Assembly (NCBI RefSeq): GCF_003074055.1
Contig: NZ_CP029043.1
Span: forward strand, 6,688,501 to 6,752,500
Source of the DNA: Streptomyces nigra
GTDB taxonomy: Bacteria; Actinomycetota; Actinomycetes; Streptomycetales; Streptomycetaceae
Direction of reading: 5' to 3'
DNA: 64,000 nucleotides
Below, piece after piece: positions 18,847 to 26,652 of the stretch. A program made the translations under genes and the position numbers. Within the stretch, counting starts at the first letter, position 1; each line of letters begins with the position of its first letter. The notes under the pieces were generated by a model. It searched no databases and was not told the DNA's origin. It saw only the letters and a list, made by a program, of their open reading frames with translations.

Positions 18847-20165
18847 CAGGCGCCCTCGGCGGAACGGGCGGTGCGGAACCCGGAGAAGATCTGCCGGCGG
18901 ATCGGGTAGTCCCAGTTGCGGAAGGTGCCCCGGCAGGCCACCTCGTCCACCGCGAACGAACCGCCGCGCAGCACCTTGTGCTCCGGCCCGAAGAACACCT
19001 CCGAGTACTCCTTGTACGGGAACACCTGGAAGCCGGGGTACGGCAGGAAGTCGCTCGCCGTCCACTCCCACACGTCACCGATCAACTGCCGTACGCCGAG
19101 CGGCGACTCGCCCTCCGGGTAGCTGCCCGCCGGGGCGGGCCGCAGATGGCGCTGGCCCAGGTTGGCGTGCCGGGGGGCCGGGTCGGCGTCGCCCCACGGG
19201 TAGCGGGTCGAGCGGCCGGAGACCGGGTCGTGGCGGGCGGCCTTCTCCCACTCCGCCTCGGTGGGCAGCCGGCGTCCGGCCCAGCGGGCGTAGGCGTCGG
19301 CCTCGTACCAGCACACGTGCAGCACCGGCTCGTCGGGCGGCACCACCTCGGTGACGCCGAAGCGCCGCCGCAGCCACTGCCCGCCGTCCCGGTGCCAGAA
19401 CAGGGGTGCGTGGATGCCGTGCTGCCGGATGTGCGCCCAGCCGTCCGGTGTCCACCAGCGTTCGTCGTCGTAGCCGCCGTCGTCGATGAACGCCTGGTAG
19501 GCACCGTTCGTCACGGGCGTCGTGTCGATCCAGTAGGGCGCCACCTCGCGCCGGTGCGCGGGGCGTTCGTTGTCCAGCGCCCAGGGCTCGGTGGACGTCC
19601 CCATGGTGAACGGGCCGCCGGGGACCAGGACTTCGGGCGGGCCGGTGAACGGGGGCGCCGGGTCCGGGTCGGGGGCGGTCAGGGCCTGCGGCCCCTTGCG
19701 GAGCTGATGGGTGATCAGCATGGTCTCGTCGTGCTGCTGTTCGTGCTGCGCGATCATCCCGAACGCGAAACCGGCCTCGGTCAGCCGCGTCCCGTGGAAG
19801 GCGGTGCCTTCCAGCAGGTCGAGGACCCGGCCGCGCACCTCGGAGGCGTAGGCGCGGGCCTCGGCCGGCGCGAGCAGCGGCAGCGAGGGGCGTTCGGAGC
19901 GCGGGTGCTCGAAGGCGTCGTAGAGGCCGTCGATCTCGGGGCGCATCGCGTCCCGTCCGGCGACCGCCCGGAGCAGCCACTGCTCCTCCTGGTTGCCGAT
20001 GTGGGCGAGGTCCCACACCAGCGGGGACATCAGGGGCGAGTGCTGGGCGGTCAGGTCCGGGTCGTCGACGCAGCTGGTCAGCAGGGTCGTCCGGGCACGG
20101 GCCGTGGTCAGGGTGGTCAGGGCCCGCTCGCGGAGCGTCTCGGCGTCGAGGGCGGGGTCGGTCAT
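18846..20165 (-). CDS. egtB: hercynine oxygenase (ergothioneine sulphoxide synthase) EgtB
   Basis: 439 aa from ATG at 20165. The N-terminal DinB-like domain supplies the iron site: His55 (LAHIGNQE) and the HX3HXE motif with His141, His145 and Glu147 (HEQQHDE). The C-terminal half is a formylglycine-generating-enzyme-like fold (RRLPTEAEWEKAAR, LRGGSFAVDEVACRGTFRN). It is a non-haem iron enzyme joining hercynine and gamma-glutamylcysteine with O2. ATGA overlap with egtA upstream and TGATG with egtC downstream. Confidence 0.95.
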   Translation of the reverse strand: MTDPALDAETLRERALTTLTTARARTTLLTSCVDDPDLTAQHSPLMSPLVWDLAHIGNQEEQWLLRAVAGRDAMRPEIDGLYDAFEHPRSERPSLPLLAPAEARAYASEVRGRVLDLLEGTAFHGTRLTEAGFAFGMIAQHEQQHDETMLITHQLRKGPQALTAPDPDPAPPFTGPPEVLVPGGPFTMGTSTEPWALDNERPAHRREVAPYWIDTTPVTNGAYQAFIDDGGYDDERWWTPDGWAHIRQHGIHAPLFWHRDGGQWLRRRFGVTEVVPPDEPVLHVCWYEADAYARWAGRRLPTEAEWEKAARHDPVSGRSTRYPWGDADPAPRHANLGQRHLRPAPAGSYPEGESPLGVRQLIGDVWEWTASDFLPYPGFQVFPYKEYSEVFFGPEHKVLRGGSFAVDEVACRGTFRNWDYPIRRQIFSGFRTARSAEGA

Positions 20166-21493
20166 GGGGTGTCCTTCCCGTGCGGGGTCCCCGCGTGCGA
20201 GCGGGGCCGGGAGCGGGGGTGGTCCGTGCCGTGGTGCCGGTCCAGCAGATCGTCGGCGGGGCAGCGGCCCCGGGCGACATAGCGGTCGAGGTAGTCCGCG
20301 ACCGCGTCCGTGATCTCGGTGCCGGCGCCGAGCCGGGGCAGGGCCTCCAGGGCCGTCGTGAAGCAGAGCACCGCCACCTCGTGGAGCTCCGGGTCGGCCA
20401 GGCCCGAGCGCGCCGCACGGGCCCACAGCGGGTTGTGCGGCGCGGGCCGGGACAGCGCCCGCTCGGCGAGCGGCTTCACGGCCCGGTAGGCGGTCTCGGC
20501 CGCCTCAGGGTCGTCGAAGAGCGCGGCGGTCACGGCGAGCGGCACGATCCAGCCGTCGTCGCCGGGCTGTGCGTCGATCATGCGCAGCTCCAGATGGCCA
20601 CGCGGTCTGACCGGCGGGAACAGCGTCGTCAGGTGGTAGTCGAGGTCCTCCCGGGTGGGCGGCCTCGGCGCGCCCGAGCGGGTCCACTCACGGAAGGACA
20701 GCCCCTCGGGCACCTCCCACGGACCGTCCTCACGGCGTACGCACATCACGGGCGCGTCCAGCACGTGCCGCGCCCAGCCGGCGCGCGGGTCGCCGTTCAA
20801 CGGGGGCGCGCCCGCGCGGTCCGGGCCGATGTCCATCCAGAACCGCTGCCGGGTGGAGAGCCAGCCGGTCGGTTCCCGCCCGGCGAGCGGGGAGTTGGCG
20901 AAGGCGGCGACGAGGACCGCGCCCAGCTGGTGGGCGAGCCACCAGCGCCGGCCGTGGCCCAGCGGTCCGGGCTCCTCGTACCCGGCGTCCAGGCAGACCT
21001 GCACGGAGGCCGAGGTGCACATCATGGCCCGGCCTGCGGGACCCCCGCGGTCCAGGACCTTCTCCATGGCGTCGTAGCGCGGCTCGCGCAGGAACCGGCG
21101 CGGGGGGTGCCAGGGGTCGGTGCCGAGTCCGGCGAGGCCGAGTCCCAGTCCGCGCAGTACGGTGCGGACGGCGGCCAGATCGGCGGAGACGAGGCCGACA
21201 CACTCGGTGAGCGAACCGGCGGGGGGTGAGCTCAGCTCCAGCTGCCCGCCGGGCTCCACGGTGAGAGCCGAGTTCAGGGGCAGGGAGCGTACTGCGGCGT
21301 AGGCCGCTTCGAGTCGTTCCGGTGGCACGGGGAGCCGCGGGTCGCGCAGCTCGTGCACTATCCATTCCACTTCCACCCCGAGCGTGCGGGGCGGGCCAGT
21401 CTTGAAGCAGATGCCCCGGACCAGGGCCTCCACTTCGGCTTCGGTGACCGCGGTGCGGGAACGCTCCGTACAGCCACTGACCGAGTCGGACAT
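20162..21493 (-). CDS. egtA: glutamate-cysteine ligase EgtA
   Basis: 443 aa from ATG at 21493, with a strong AGGAGG 8 nt upstream. GCS2-type glutamate-cysteine ligase: GVEVEWIVHELRDP near 39-52, the ELSSPP substrate loop, the central MMCTSASVQVCLDAGYEE and the HLELRMIDAQPGD segment. It makes gamma-glutamylcysteine, the EgtB co-substrate. First gene of egtABCD. No egtE (the final C-S lyase) is present nearby, so that step must be supplied elsewhere. Confidence 0.93.
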   Translation of the reverse strand: MSDSVSGCTERSRTAVTEAEVEALVRGICFKTGPPRTLGVEVEWIVHELRDPRLPVPPERLEAAYAAVRSLPLNSALTVEPGGQLELSSPPAGSLTECVGLVSADLAAVRTVLRGLGLGLAGLGTDPWHPPRRFLREPRYDAMEKVLDRGGPAGRAMMCTSASVQVCLDAGYEEPGPLGHGRRWWLAHQLGAVLVAAFANSPLAGREPTGWLSTRQRFWMDIGPDRAGAPPLNGDPRAGWARHVLDAPVMCVRREDGPWEVPEGLSFREWTRSGAPRPPTREDLDYHLTTLFPPVRPRGHLELRMIDAQPGDDGWIVPLAVTAALFDDPEAAETAYRAVKPLAERALSRPAPHNPLWARAARSGLADPELHEVAVLCFTTALEALPRLGAGTEITDAVADYLDRYVARGRCPADDLLDRHHGTDHPRSRPRSHAGTPHGKDTP

Positions 21494-21806
21494 ATCGGGA
21501 TCCTCCTGAGAGTCCACGATGCCACCGGCCCTCGGATCTCGCGGGCCGGGGCGGCACACTCGTCCCACCCAAGACGTTCACGACGACTCGCACAAGAGTG
21601 CGTACTCGGTGTGTTCCGGGTCCGTAATCTCCGTTTCTCCGGTGTGGGCAGCGGCTTTCCCGGCCGTGGTCGACGACCGCCGGCCCGCCGAAATTCCTGT
21701 TGCGGCGCAGTCCCAGCATCGCCCAGGATGCTCACGTGAGCACGACGGGGGAGAGCACGAGCGGCCCGCGCGGTCGCGGGTTCATGGCGCGCACGGGGGT
21801 GGCGCC
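21494..21806. other. intergenic region egtA / PARG-like gene
   Basis: 313 bp between divergent genes. It holds the egtA ribosome binding site at its left end. No open frame with a credible start or codon bias was found, and I see no clear promoter hexamers or palindrome. Confidence 0.4.
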
Positions 21807-22631
21807 ATGAGCGCGCGCCTGCGCGGTGTCGCCAAGGAGACCGAGCAGATCGTGGCGGCGGGCGGCTACCGCGCGCCGGACGGCCGGGAGGTGTCCATCG
21901 CCGCCGCCGTCGACGCGGCCCGCGCGGGCACGCGGATGTACGGCCCCGAGCCGGTCCCCGTGCCGGACACGGCCCCGGTGACCACGTCGTTCGAGGTCAC
22001 GGGGGAGTCCAGCCTGGAGGCGGCCCGCCGCCTCGGCGCCGGCACCGCCGTGCTGAACTTTGCCTCCGCGCGCAACCCCGGCGGCGGCTTCCTGAACGGC
22101 GCGCAGGCCCAGGAGGAGGCCCTCTGCCGCGCCTCCGCGCTGTACACGTGCCTGCGGGCGGCGCCCGGCTTCTACGACCACCACCGCGCCCGGCGCGACC
22201 CCTTCTACACCGACCGCGTCATCCACTCGCCCGGAGTGCCCGTCTTCCGCGACGACCGGGGCCGTCTCCTCGCCGAGCCGTATCAGGCCGGCTTCCTGAC
22301 CGCCGCCGCCCCGAACGCGGGCGTCGTACGGCGTACGGCCCCCGAGCGCGCCGGCGAGGTGCCCAGCGCGCTCGCCGGACGCGCGGAGCGGGTGCTGGAG
22401 GTCGCCGCCGCGCACGGCTACCGGCGGCTGGTGCTCGGCGCCTGGGGCTGCGGCGTCTTCCAGAACGACCCGGCGCGGGTCGCGGAGGCGTTCCGGGGCC
22501 TGCTCGGACCGGGCGGACGGTTCGACTCCGCGTTCGAGCACGTGGTGTTCGGCATCCTCGACCGCACCCCGGACAGCGCCACGCGCGCGGCGTTCGCCCG
22601 GACCTTCCCGGAGCGTCAGGTCCAGCCGTAG
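21807..22631 (+). CDS. TIGR02452-type macrodomain protein (microbial PARG-like)
   Basis: 274 aa from ATG at 21807. The poly(ADP-ribose) glycohydrolase signature GGG-X7-QEE is intact: GGGFLNGAQAQEE, with GGG at 92-94 and QEE at 102-104, preceded by VLNFASARNP. The later LVLGAWGCGVFQND is the second macrodomain loop. Proteins of this type hydrolyse poly- or mono-ADP-ribose from targets, or handle free ADP-ribose. Its 3' end overlaps by 16 bp the convergent PemK/MazF-like gene. No ADP-ribosyltransferase is visible in the window. Confidence 0.85.
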   Translation: MSARLRGVAKETEQIVAAGGYRAPDGREVSIAAAVDAARAGTRMYGPEPVPVPDTAPVTTSFEVTGESSLEAARRLGAGTAVLNFASARNPGGGFLNGAQAQEEALCRASALYTCLRAAPGFYDHHRARRDPFYTDRVIHSPGVPVFRDDRGRLLAEPYQAGFLTAAAPNAGVVRRTAPERAGEVPSALAGRAERVLEVAAAHGYRRLVLGAWGCGVFQNDPARVAEAFRGLLGPGGRFDSAFEHVVFGILDRTPDSATRAAFARTFPERQVQP

Positions 22632-23062
22632 CGCTCGTGCAGCCGGCGCCGGACCAGGTCGAAGCGGCCCCGGTCCAGGGCGCACGCCTCCCGGCGCATC
22701 CCCTCCTCGTGCAGCCGCAGCACCCGCTCGACCCCCACCCAGGAGTCCCGGCCGGTGCGGTCCCAGGGCCCGCTGCCGATCGCCACCCACTCACGGTCGC
22801 CGTCGTGCCGCTTGCTGGACAGCTGCACCGCGAGGAACGTCCCGGCGGCCTCCCGCGCCACCACCAGCACGGGGCGGTCCTTGCCCCGGCCGTCGTTCTC
22901 CTCGAAGGGCACCCAGGTCCAGACGATCTCCCCGGGGTCCGGGTCGCCGTCGTGCGCGGGCGAGTACTCGGTGCGCACCTTGCCGACCGCGCGCGGATCG
23001 GCCTCGGTGGTCGCCGTACGGCCGTGCCGGCCCGGGACGTTCTCTTCGGTGTACGTGTTCAC
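22616..23062 (-). CDS. PemK/MazF-like protein without visible antitoxin
   Basis: 148 aa from GTG at 23062. The PemK/MazF fold is seen in GEIVWTWVPFEENDGRGKDR followed by PVLVVAREAAGTFLAVQLSS (the RPVLVV strand) and WVAIGSGPWD. In toxins this fold cleaves mRNA. The N-terminal 35 residues are extra, and no small antitoxin gene lies next to it, so it may be a stand-alone member with another role. A -10-like TAGGGT 6 nt before the GTG and a perfect palindrome just upstream suggest a tightly regulated leaderless transcript. Confidence 0.78.
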   Translation of the reverse strand: MNTYTEENVPGRHGRTATTEADPRAVGKVRTEYSPAHDGDPDPGEIVWTWVPFEENDGRGKDRPVLVVAREAAGTFLAVQLSSKRHDGDREWVAIGSGPWDRTGRDSWVGVERVLRLHEEGMRREACALDRGRFDLVRRRLHERYGWT

Positions 23063-23068
23063 GCAGGC

Positions 23069-23094
23069 ACCCTAAGGGCTGTCCGTACAGCCCT
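23069..23094 (-). promoter_or_regulatory. promoter/operator of the PemK/MazF-like gene
   Basis: On the minus strand TAGGGT (23074-23069) ends 6 nt before the GTG start. Directly upstream is a perfect inverted repeat AGGGCTGT-CCGT-ACAGCCCT (23075-23094), occupying the -10/-35 spacer. A repressor bound here would block the promoter. Alternatively it is the terminator hairpin of the amidase gene, whose stop is 20 bp away. Confidence 0.5.
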
Positions 23095-23113
23095 GGCCAG
23101 AGGGTCAGAAGGG

Positions 23114-24538
23114 TCAGCCGGTCGCGACCGGGGCCGTCTCGCCCCGCTGCGGGGGCCACAGTTCGTGCCAGCGCAGCTCCGACTCCAGTTGCGCGGCGAG
23201 GGAGATGAGCAGCGGCTCGCTGTGCGCGGGACCGAGGAGCTGGCCGCCGACGGGCAGGCCGCCCACGAATCCGGCCGGGATGTTGACGCCGGGCCAGCCC
23301 AGCACGTTCCACGGCCACGCGTACGGGCAGGCCGCGATCATGGCCCGGTCGGTGGCGAAGCCGCCGAGCCCGGCGAGCGCGCCGATCCGGGGCGGGGGAG
23401 CGGCGGTGGTCGGCGCGAGCACGACGTCGTACGTCTCGTAGAACCGGCCGATCCGGCGGTGCAGGACCGCCTCGGCGCGCCGGGCCGCCCGCAGCGGGGG
23501 CCCGCCGAGGAGCCGGCCCAGCCGGACCGCGCTCCGGGTGCGCGGGTCGAGGAGCGCGGGGGAGGGCACGTCGGCCGCCCACTCGGCGATGCCCGCCGTG
23601 GCACGCGGCACGAACGTCAGCCCGATCCTGCCGTACGGCGGGTCGGCCTCCTCGACGTGATGGCCCAACTCGGCGAGCCGGGCAGCCAGTTCGACGACCA
23701 TCGCCCGCACCTCGGGCAGCAGCCGAGCGGGCACGGCGGTGAACGGCGGCTTGAGGGAGAGCGCGATGCGCAGCCGTCCCGGGTCGCGGCCGGCGGCCGC
23801 CGAGGCGTCGACGGCGGGCGGCCGGTGCGGGTCGCCCGGGTGGTTGCCCGCGGCCGCGTCCAGCAGCAGGGCCGCGTCGGCGACCGTCCGGGCGAGGGTG
23901 CCGTTGACGGTGATGCCCTTGAAGGACTCGCCGCGCGGCCAGGTCGAGATGCGCCCGCGCTGGGGCTTGATGCCGATGAGATGCGTCCAGGAGGCCGGGA
24001 TGCGGACCGAGCCCGCGCCGTCCGAGCCCAGCGCCGCCGGCACCAGACCGGCCGCGACCGCCGCCGCCGAGCCGCCGGACGAGCCGCCCGGGGTGTGCTC
24101 CGGGTCCCAGGGGTTGCGGGTCGCCCCGAAGGCGGGCCCCTCCGTGAACGGCCACTGCCCCAGCTCACAGGTGTTGGTCTTGCCGACGATCACGGCCCCG
24201 GCCGCGCGCAGCCGCCGTACCGCCTCACCGTCCTCGGCGACCGGCGGGAACTCCCCTCGGCAGCCGAACGCGGTCGGCTCGCCCGCCACGTCCATGTCGT
24301 CCTTCACCGCGACCGGCACTCCGAGCAGCGGCAGCCGCTCACCGGACGCCAGCCGCTCGTCCGCCGCCCGCGCCTCGGCGAGGGCGGCCTCGGCCCGGAC
24401 CACCCGGAACGCGTTGAGGGACCCCTGCGTGGCCTCGATACGCGCCAGCGCGTCGGCGACCAGAGCCTGCGAGGTCACCTCCCCCTCGGCCAGCGCGCGG
24501 GCGGACTCCACGAGACCTGCGGCACGGTCGGGCGTCAT
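23114..24538 (-). CDS. amidase (amidase signature family)
   Basis: 474 aa. The ATG at 24538 is chosen because GGAGG lies 8 nt before it; a GTG three codons upstream touches that site. Amidase signature: catalytic Lys in GVPVAVKDDMDV, cis-Ser in PGGSSGGSAAAVAAG and nucleophile Ser in DGAGSVRIPAS. Such enzymes hydrolyse amides or act in urethane, aryl-amide or aminotransferase-type reactions; this one lacks the GatB/GatC neighbours of tRNA amidotransferase. The substrate is unknown. Confidence 0.9.
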   Translation of the reverse strand: MTPDRAAGLVESARALAEGEVTSQALVADALARIEATQGSLNAFRVVRAEAALAEARAADERLASGERLPLLGVPVAVKDDMDVAGEPTAFGCRGEFPPVAEDGEAVRRLRAAGAVIVGKTNTCELGQWPFTEGPAFGATRNPWDPEHTPGGSSGGSAAAVAAGLVPAALGSDGAGSVRIPASWTHLIGIKPQRGRISTWPRGESFKGITVNGTLARTVADAALLLDAAAGNHPGDPHRPPAVDASAAAGRDPGRLRIALSLKPPFTAVPARLLPEVRAMVVELAARLAELGHHVEEADPPYGRIGLTFVPRATAGIAEWAADVPSPALLDPRTRSAVRLGRLLGGPPLRAARRAEAVLHRRIGRFYETYDVVLAPTTAAPPPRIGALAGLGGFATDRAMIAACPYAWPWNVLGWPGVNIPAGFVGGLPVGGQLLGPAHSEPLLISLAAQLESELRWHELWPPQRGETAPVATG

Positions 24539-24664
24539 ACGGGGCACCTCCGGGACGACGATGTCTACCGAACGGTAACCTCCGGCGGGCCCCGGCGAAA
24601 CGTTTTCGCCCGGTGTGGCTCCCAGGACCTGGCAACCGCACCCGCCACCCGCGCGGACGGGCCG

Positions 24665-25591
24665 TCAGGCGGCGACCGCGGCCACATAGGGCGCCAGCTT
24701 CGACGGGTTCATCACCCACATCAGCCGCTCGATGCCACGGTCAGAGACATCCGCGCAGAGCAGCGCCACCGGGTGGCCCTCGCGCCACACCAGCACCGCC
24801 GGCCTGCCGTTCGCCTCGACCCAGCGCACCCGCGACCGCGGCCAGAACCGCGGGGCGAACGCGGCGAGGTACCGGGCGACCCGCTCCCGCCCGGCGACCG
24901 GCACCCTGGACGCCCCGCGCATCCCGCCGCCGTCGGCGTAGCTGACGACGTCCTCGGCGAGCAGCTCCTCCAGCGCGGTGAGCGTGCCGGTGCGCGCCGC
25001 CTCCAGGAACGTCTCCAGCAGGCGCCGGTGCGCGCTGTCGCTCACCGGCTCCCGGCGTGCCGCCTTCAGATGCTTCCGGGCGCGGCTGACCAGTTGACGG
25101 GTGTGGGGCTCGCCCGTCTCCAGGATCTCCGCGATCCGCTCGTACGGGTAGTCGAAGGCCTCCCGGAGCACATAGGCGGCCCGTTCGCGCGGGTTGAGCT
25201 TCTCCAGCAGGAGCAGGACGGCCAGATCGACCGCCTCGGCCCGCTCCGCGCCCAGCTGCGGATCGGCACGCGTGTCGACCGGCTCCGGAAGCCACGGCCC
25301 CACATACGTCTCACGCCGCTTCCGGGCGGACTGCGTGGAGTTGATGGCCAGCCGGGTGGTGACCGTCGTCAGGAACGCGGCGGGTTCCCGGATGCCGGAG
25401 CGGTCGGCGCGCTGCCACCGCAGCCAGGTCTCCTGGAGGATGTCCTCGGCGTCCGCCGCGCTGCCGAGCATGCGGTAGGCGATGCCGAAGAGCTGGGGGC
25501 GGGCCGCGACGAAGTCCTTCATCGCGTGCTCGAGCGAGTCCCGGTCGTCCGCGGCGCGGTCGAGGGGTCCGCTGTCGTCCCGGTCGCGCAT
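24665..25591 (-). CDS. sigJ: ECF41-type RNA polymerase sigma factor (SigJ-like)
   Basis: 308 aa from ATG at 25591. Sigma region 2 (AYRMLGSAADAEDILQETWL) and region 4 (LNPRERAAYVLREAFDYPYE) are followed by a SnoaL-like C-terminal domain of about 100 residues (FLEAARTGTLTALEELLAED). This fused extension marks the ECF41 group, where it acts in place of an anti-sigma factor. As in that group, the neighbour on the same strand is a carboxymuconolactone-decarboxylase-like gene, and a promoter of ECF41 type lies in front of it. Confidence 0.88.
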   Translation of the reverse strand: MRDRDDSGPLDRAADDRDSLEHAMKDFVAARPQLFGIAYRMLGSAADAEDILQETWLRWQRADRSGIREPAAFLTTVTTRLAINSTQSARKRRETYVGPWLPEPVDTRADPQLGAERAEAVDLAVLLLLEKLNPRERAAYVLREAFDYPYERIAEILETGEPHTRQLVSRARKHLKAARREPVSDSAHRRLLETFLEAARTGTLTALEELLAEDVVSYADGGGMRGASRVPVAGRERVARYLAAFAPRFWPRSRVRWVEANGRPAVLVWREGHPVALLCADVSDRGIERLMWVMNPSKLAPYVAAVAA

Positions 25592-25665
25592 CGTGCCTCC
25601 AGCCCCAGACCACCATGCTATGGCGTGGTCCGCCGGGGCGCCCCGGCGGACCACGGCGTGTGTGG

Positions 25666-26139
25666 TCAGCCGAACTGGCCCGGCTGGTAGTCCCCGGCGG
25701 GCTGCCGGTTGATGACGTTGACGCGGTTGTAGGCGTTGATGAGGGCGATCAGCGAGATCAGCGCGAGGAGTTGCTCCTCGTCGAAGTGCTTGGCGGCCCG
25801 GGCCCACGCCTCGTCGGTGACACCGCCGGACGCGTCGGCGATCCGGGTGCCCTGCTCCGCCAGTTCGAGGGCGGCGCGCTCGGCGTCCGTGAAGACCGTG
25901 GCCTCGCGCCAGGCCGCGACCAGGTGGAGGCGCTGGGCGGTCTCGCCGGCGTGCGCGGCGTCTTTGGTGTGCATGTCGGTGCAGAAGCCGCAGCCGTTGA
26001 TCTGGCTGGCGCGGATCTTCACCAGCTCCTGGACGGTGCCGGGCAGCGACGAGTCCGAGATCGCCTTGCCCGCGGAGTTGACGTGCCGGAGCACCTTGCC
26101 GGCCAGAGGGCTGCCGAAGAAGTCGAGACGCGGTTCCAC
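25666..26139 (-). CDS. carboxymuconolactone decarboxylase / AhpD-like protein
   Basis: 157 aa from GTG at 26139, with GGGAG upstream. The AhpD-type redox motif is Cys50-X2-Cys53 in NGCGFCTDMHTKD, with His57. In AhpD this CXXC/His set gives weak peroxidase or disulfide-relay activity. The gene is transcribed just upstream of the ECF41 sigma gene (75 bp gap) and is the expected ECF41 target: Wecke and colleagues described ECF41 factors next to carboxymuconolactone decarboxylases, oxidoreductases or epimerases. Confidence 0.88.
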   Translation of the reverse strand: MEPRLDFFGSPLAGKVLRHVNSAGKAISDSSLPGTVQELVKIRASQINGCGFCTDMHTKDAAHAGETAQRLHLVAAWREATVFTDAERAALELAEQGTRIADASGGVTDEAWARAAKHFDEEQLLALISLIALINAYNRVNVINRQPAGDYQPGQFG

Positions 26140-26176
26140 TGTGAACTCCCGAAGTAGAGAGGGGATACACCTCCCT

Positions 26177-26203
26177 GACCGATCCGGAGCCGCGGATGTG
26201 ACA
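26177..26203 (-). promoter_or_regulatory. predicted ECF41 promoter of the AhpD-like/sigJ unit
   Basis: On the minus strand TGTCACA (26203-26197) is followed after 16 nt by GGTC (26180-26177). The published ECF41 consensus is TGTCACA at -35 and CGTC at -10, so the -35 is perfect and the -10 differs at one base. Transcription would start near 26170, about 30 nt before the GTG at 26139. This supports autoregulation by the adjacent sigma factor. Confidence 0.65.
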
Positions 26204-26336
26204 TGGGGGCGGTGTGGCGTGCGTCACCGCCCACCTGGCAGGCCGCACTTGGGCGATCAGGTTGACCAACTCCCGCCCGCCAAAGGGACCTTCGGCCGTC
26301 CGTCAGGCCCCGCCCGCCCATGATCCGAAATGTTGA

Positions 26337-26359
26337 ACAAGTGACCTATGTGCACTTGT
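26337..26359. promoter_or_regulatory. inverted repeat upstream of the 26438-30318 operon
   Basis: Perfect 7-bp arms ACAAGTG (26337-26343) and CACTTGT (26353-26359) with a 9-nt spacer, about 80 bp before the first gene of the operon. This is an unusually AT-rich patch for the window. It looks like a dimer-binding operator; the regulator is unknown and none is encoded in the operon. Confidence 0.5.
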
Positions 26360-26437
26360 GGGAAAAGATGCGCGCTCTGTGGCGATGTGGTCATCTGGGT
26401 TGTGGAGGCTATGGCTGACCCCAGAGGAGATGGTGAT

Positions 26438-26623
26438 ATGCCTTCCATGGACAAGGCGACCAAGGACACGACCGGCGTCCGGACGGACCTCGACGCGGCA
26501 CTCGACCCCGCCGAGCCCGACGGAGTGTTCCGCGACAGCCGGGAGTGCGCCGCCCTGGCGCTGCTCTCCGCAGACACCCAGCTGCTGCTGTCCCCGCCCA
26601 CCCCCCGCCCCAAGAAGGGCTAG
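26438..26623 (+). CDS. 61-residue peptide/protein opening an unknown operon
   Basis: 61 aa from ATG at 26438, with GAGGAG about 8 nt upstream; upstream in-frame starts at 26411 and 26348 lack such a site. Acidic and Asp/Ala-rich N-terminal half (TDLDAALDPAEPDG), a single Cys in RDSRECAALALLSADTQLLL, and a Pro/basic tail SPPTPRPKKG. No signal peptide, no membrane segment. It resembles no family I know. Its position 29 nt before a tightly coupled four-gene set makes a peptide substrate, carrier or small partner protein plausible; a RiPP precursor is only a guess, since no recognisable maturase follows. Confidence 0.6.
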   Translation: MPSMDKATKDTTGVRTDLDAALDPAEPDGVFRDSRECAALALLSADTQLLLSPPTPRPKKG

Positions 26624-26652
26624 GGACCGGCGAACCGACAGGAGCACGCTGA

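Noticed and set aside
22616..23062. Complete type II toxin-antitoxin pair
   Set aside because: Only the PemK/MazF-like gene is present; no adjacent small antitoxin frame with a ribosome binding site was found.
22148..25690. Very long open frame on the plus strand (over 1100 codons) across the PemK, amidase and sigma genes
   Set aside because: Antisense to genes with clear family motifs; amino-acid composition (Arg/Pro/Ala) and lack of any domain fit a high-GC shadow frame.
26438..26623. Definite RiPP precursor
   Set aside because: No known maturase, leader motif or core signature; a single Cys and a Pro/Lys tail are not diagnostic. Kept only as a small protein of unknown role.
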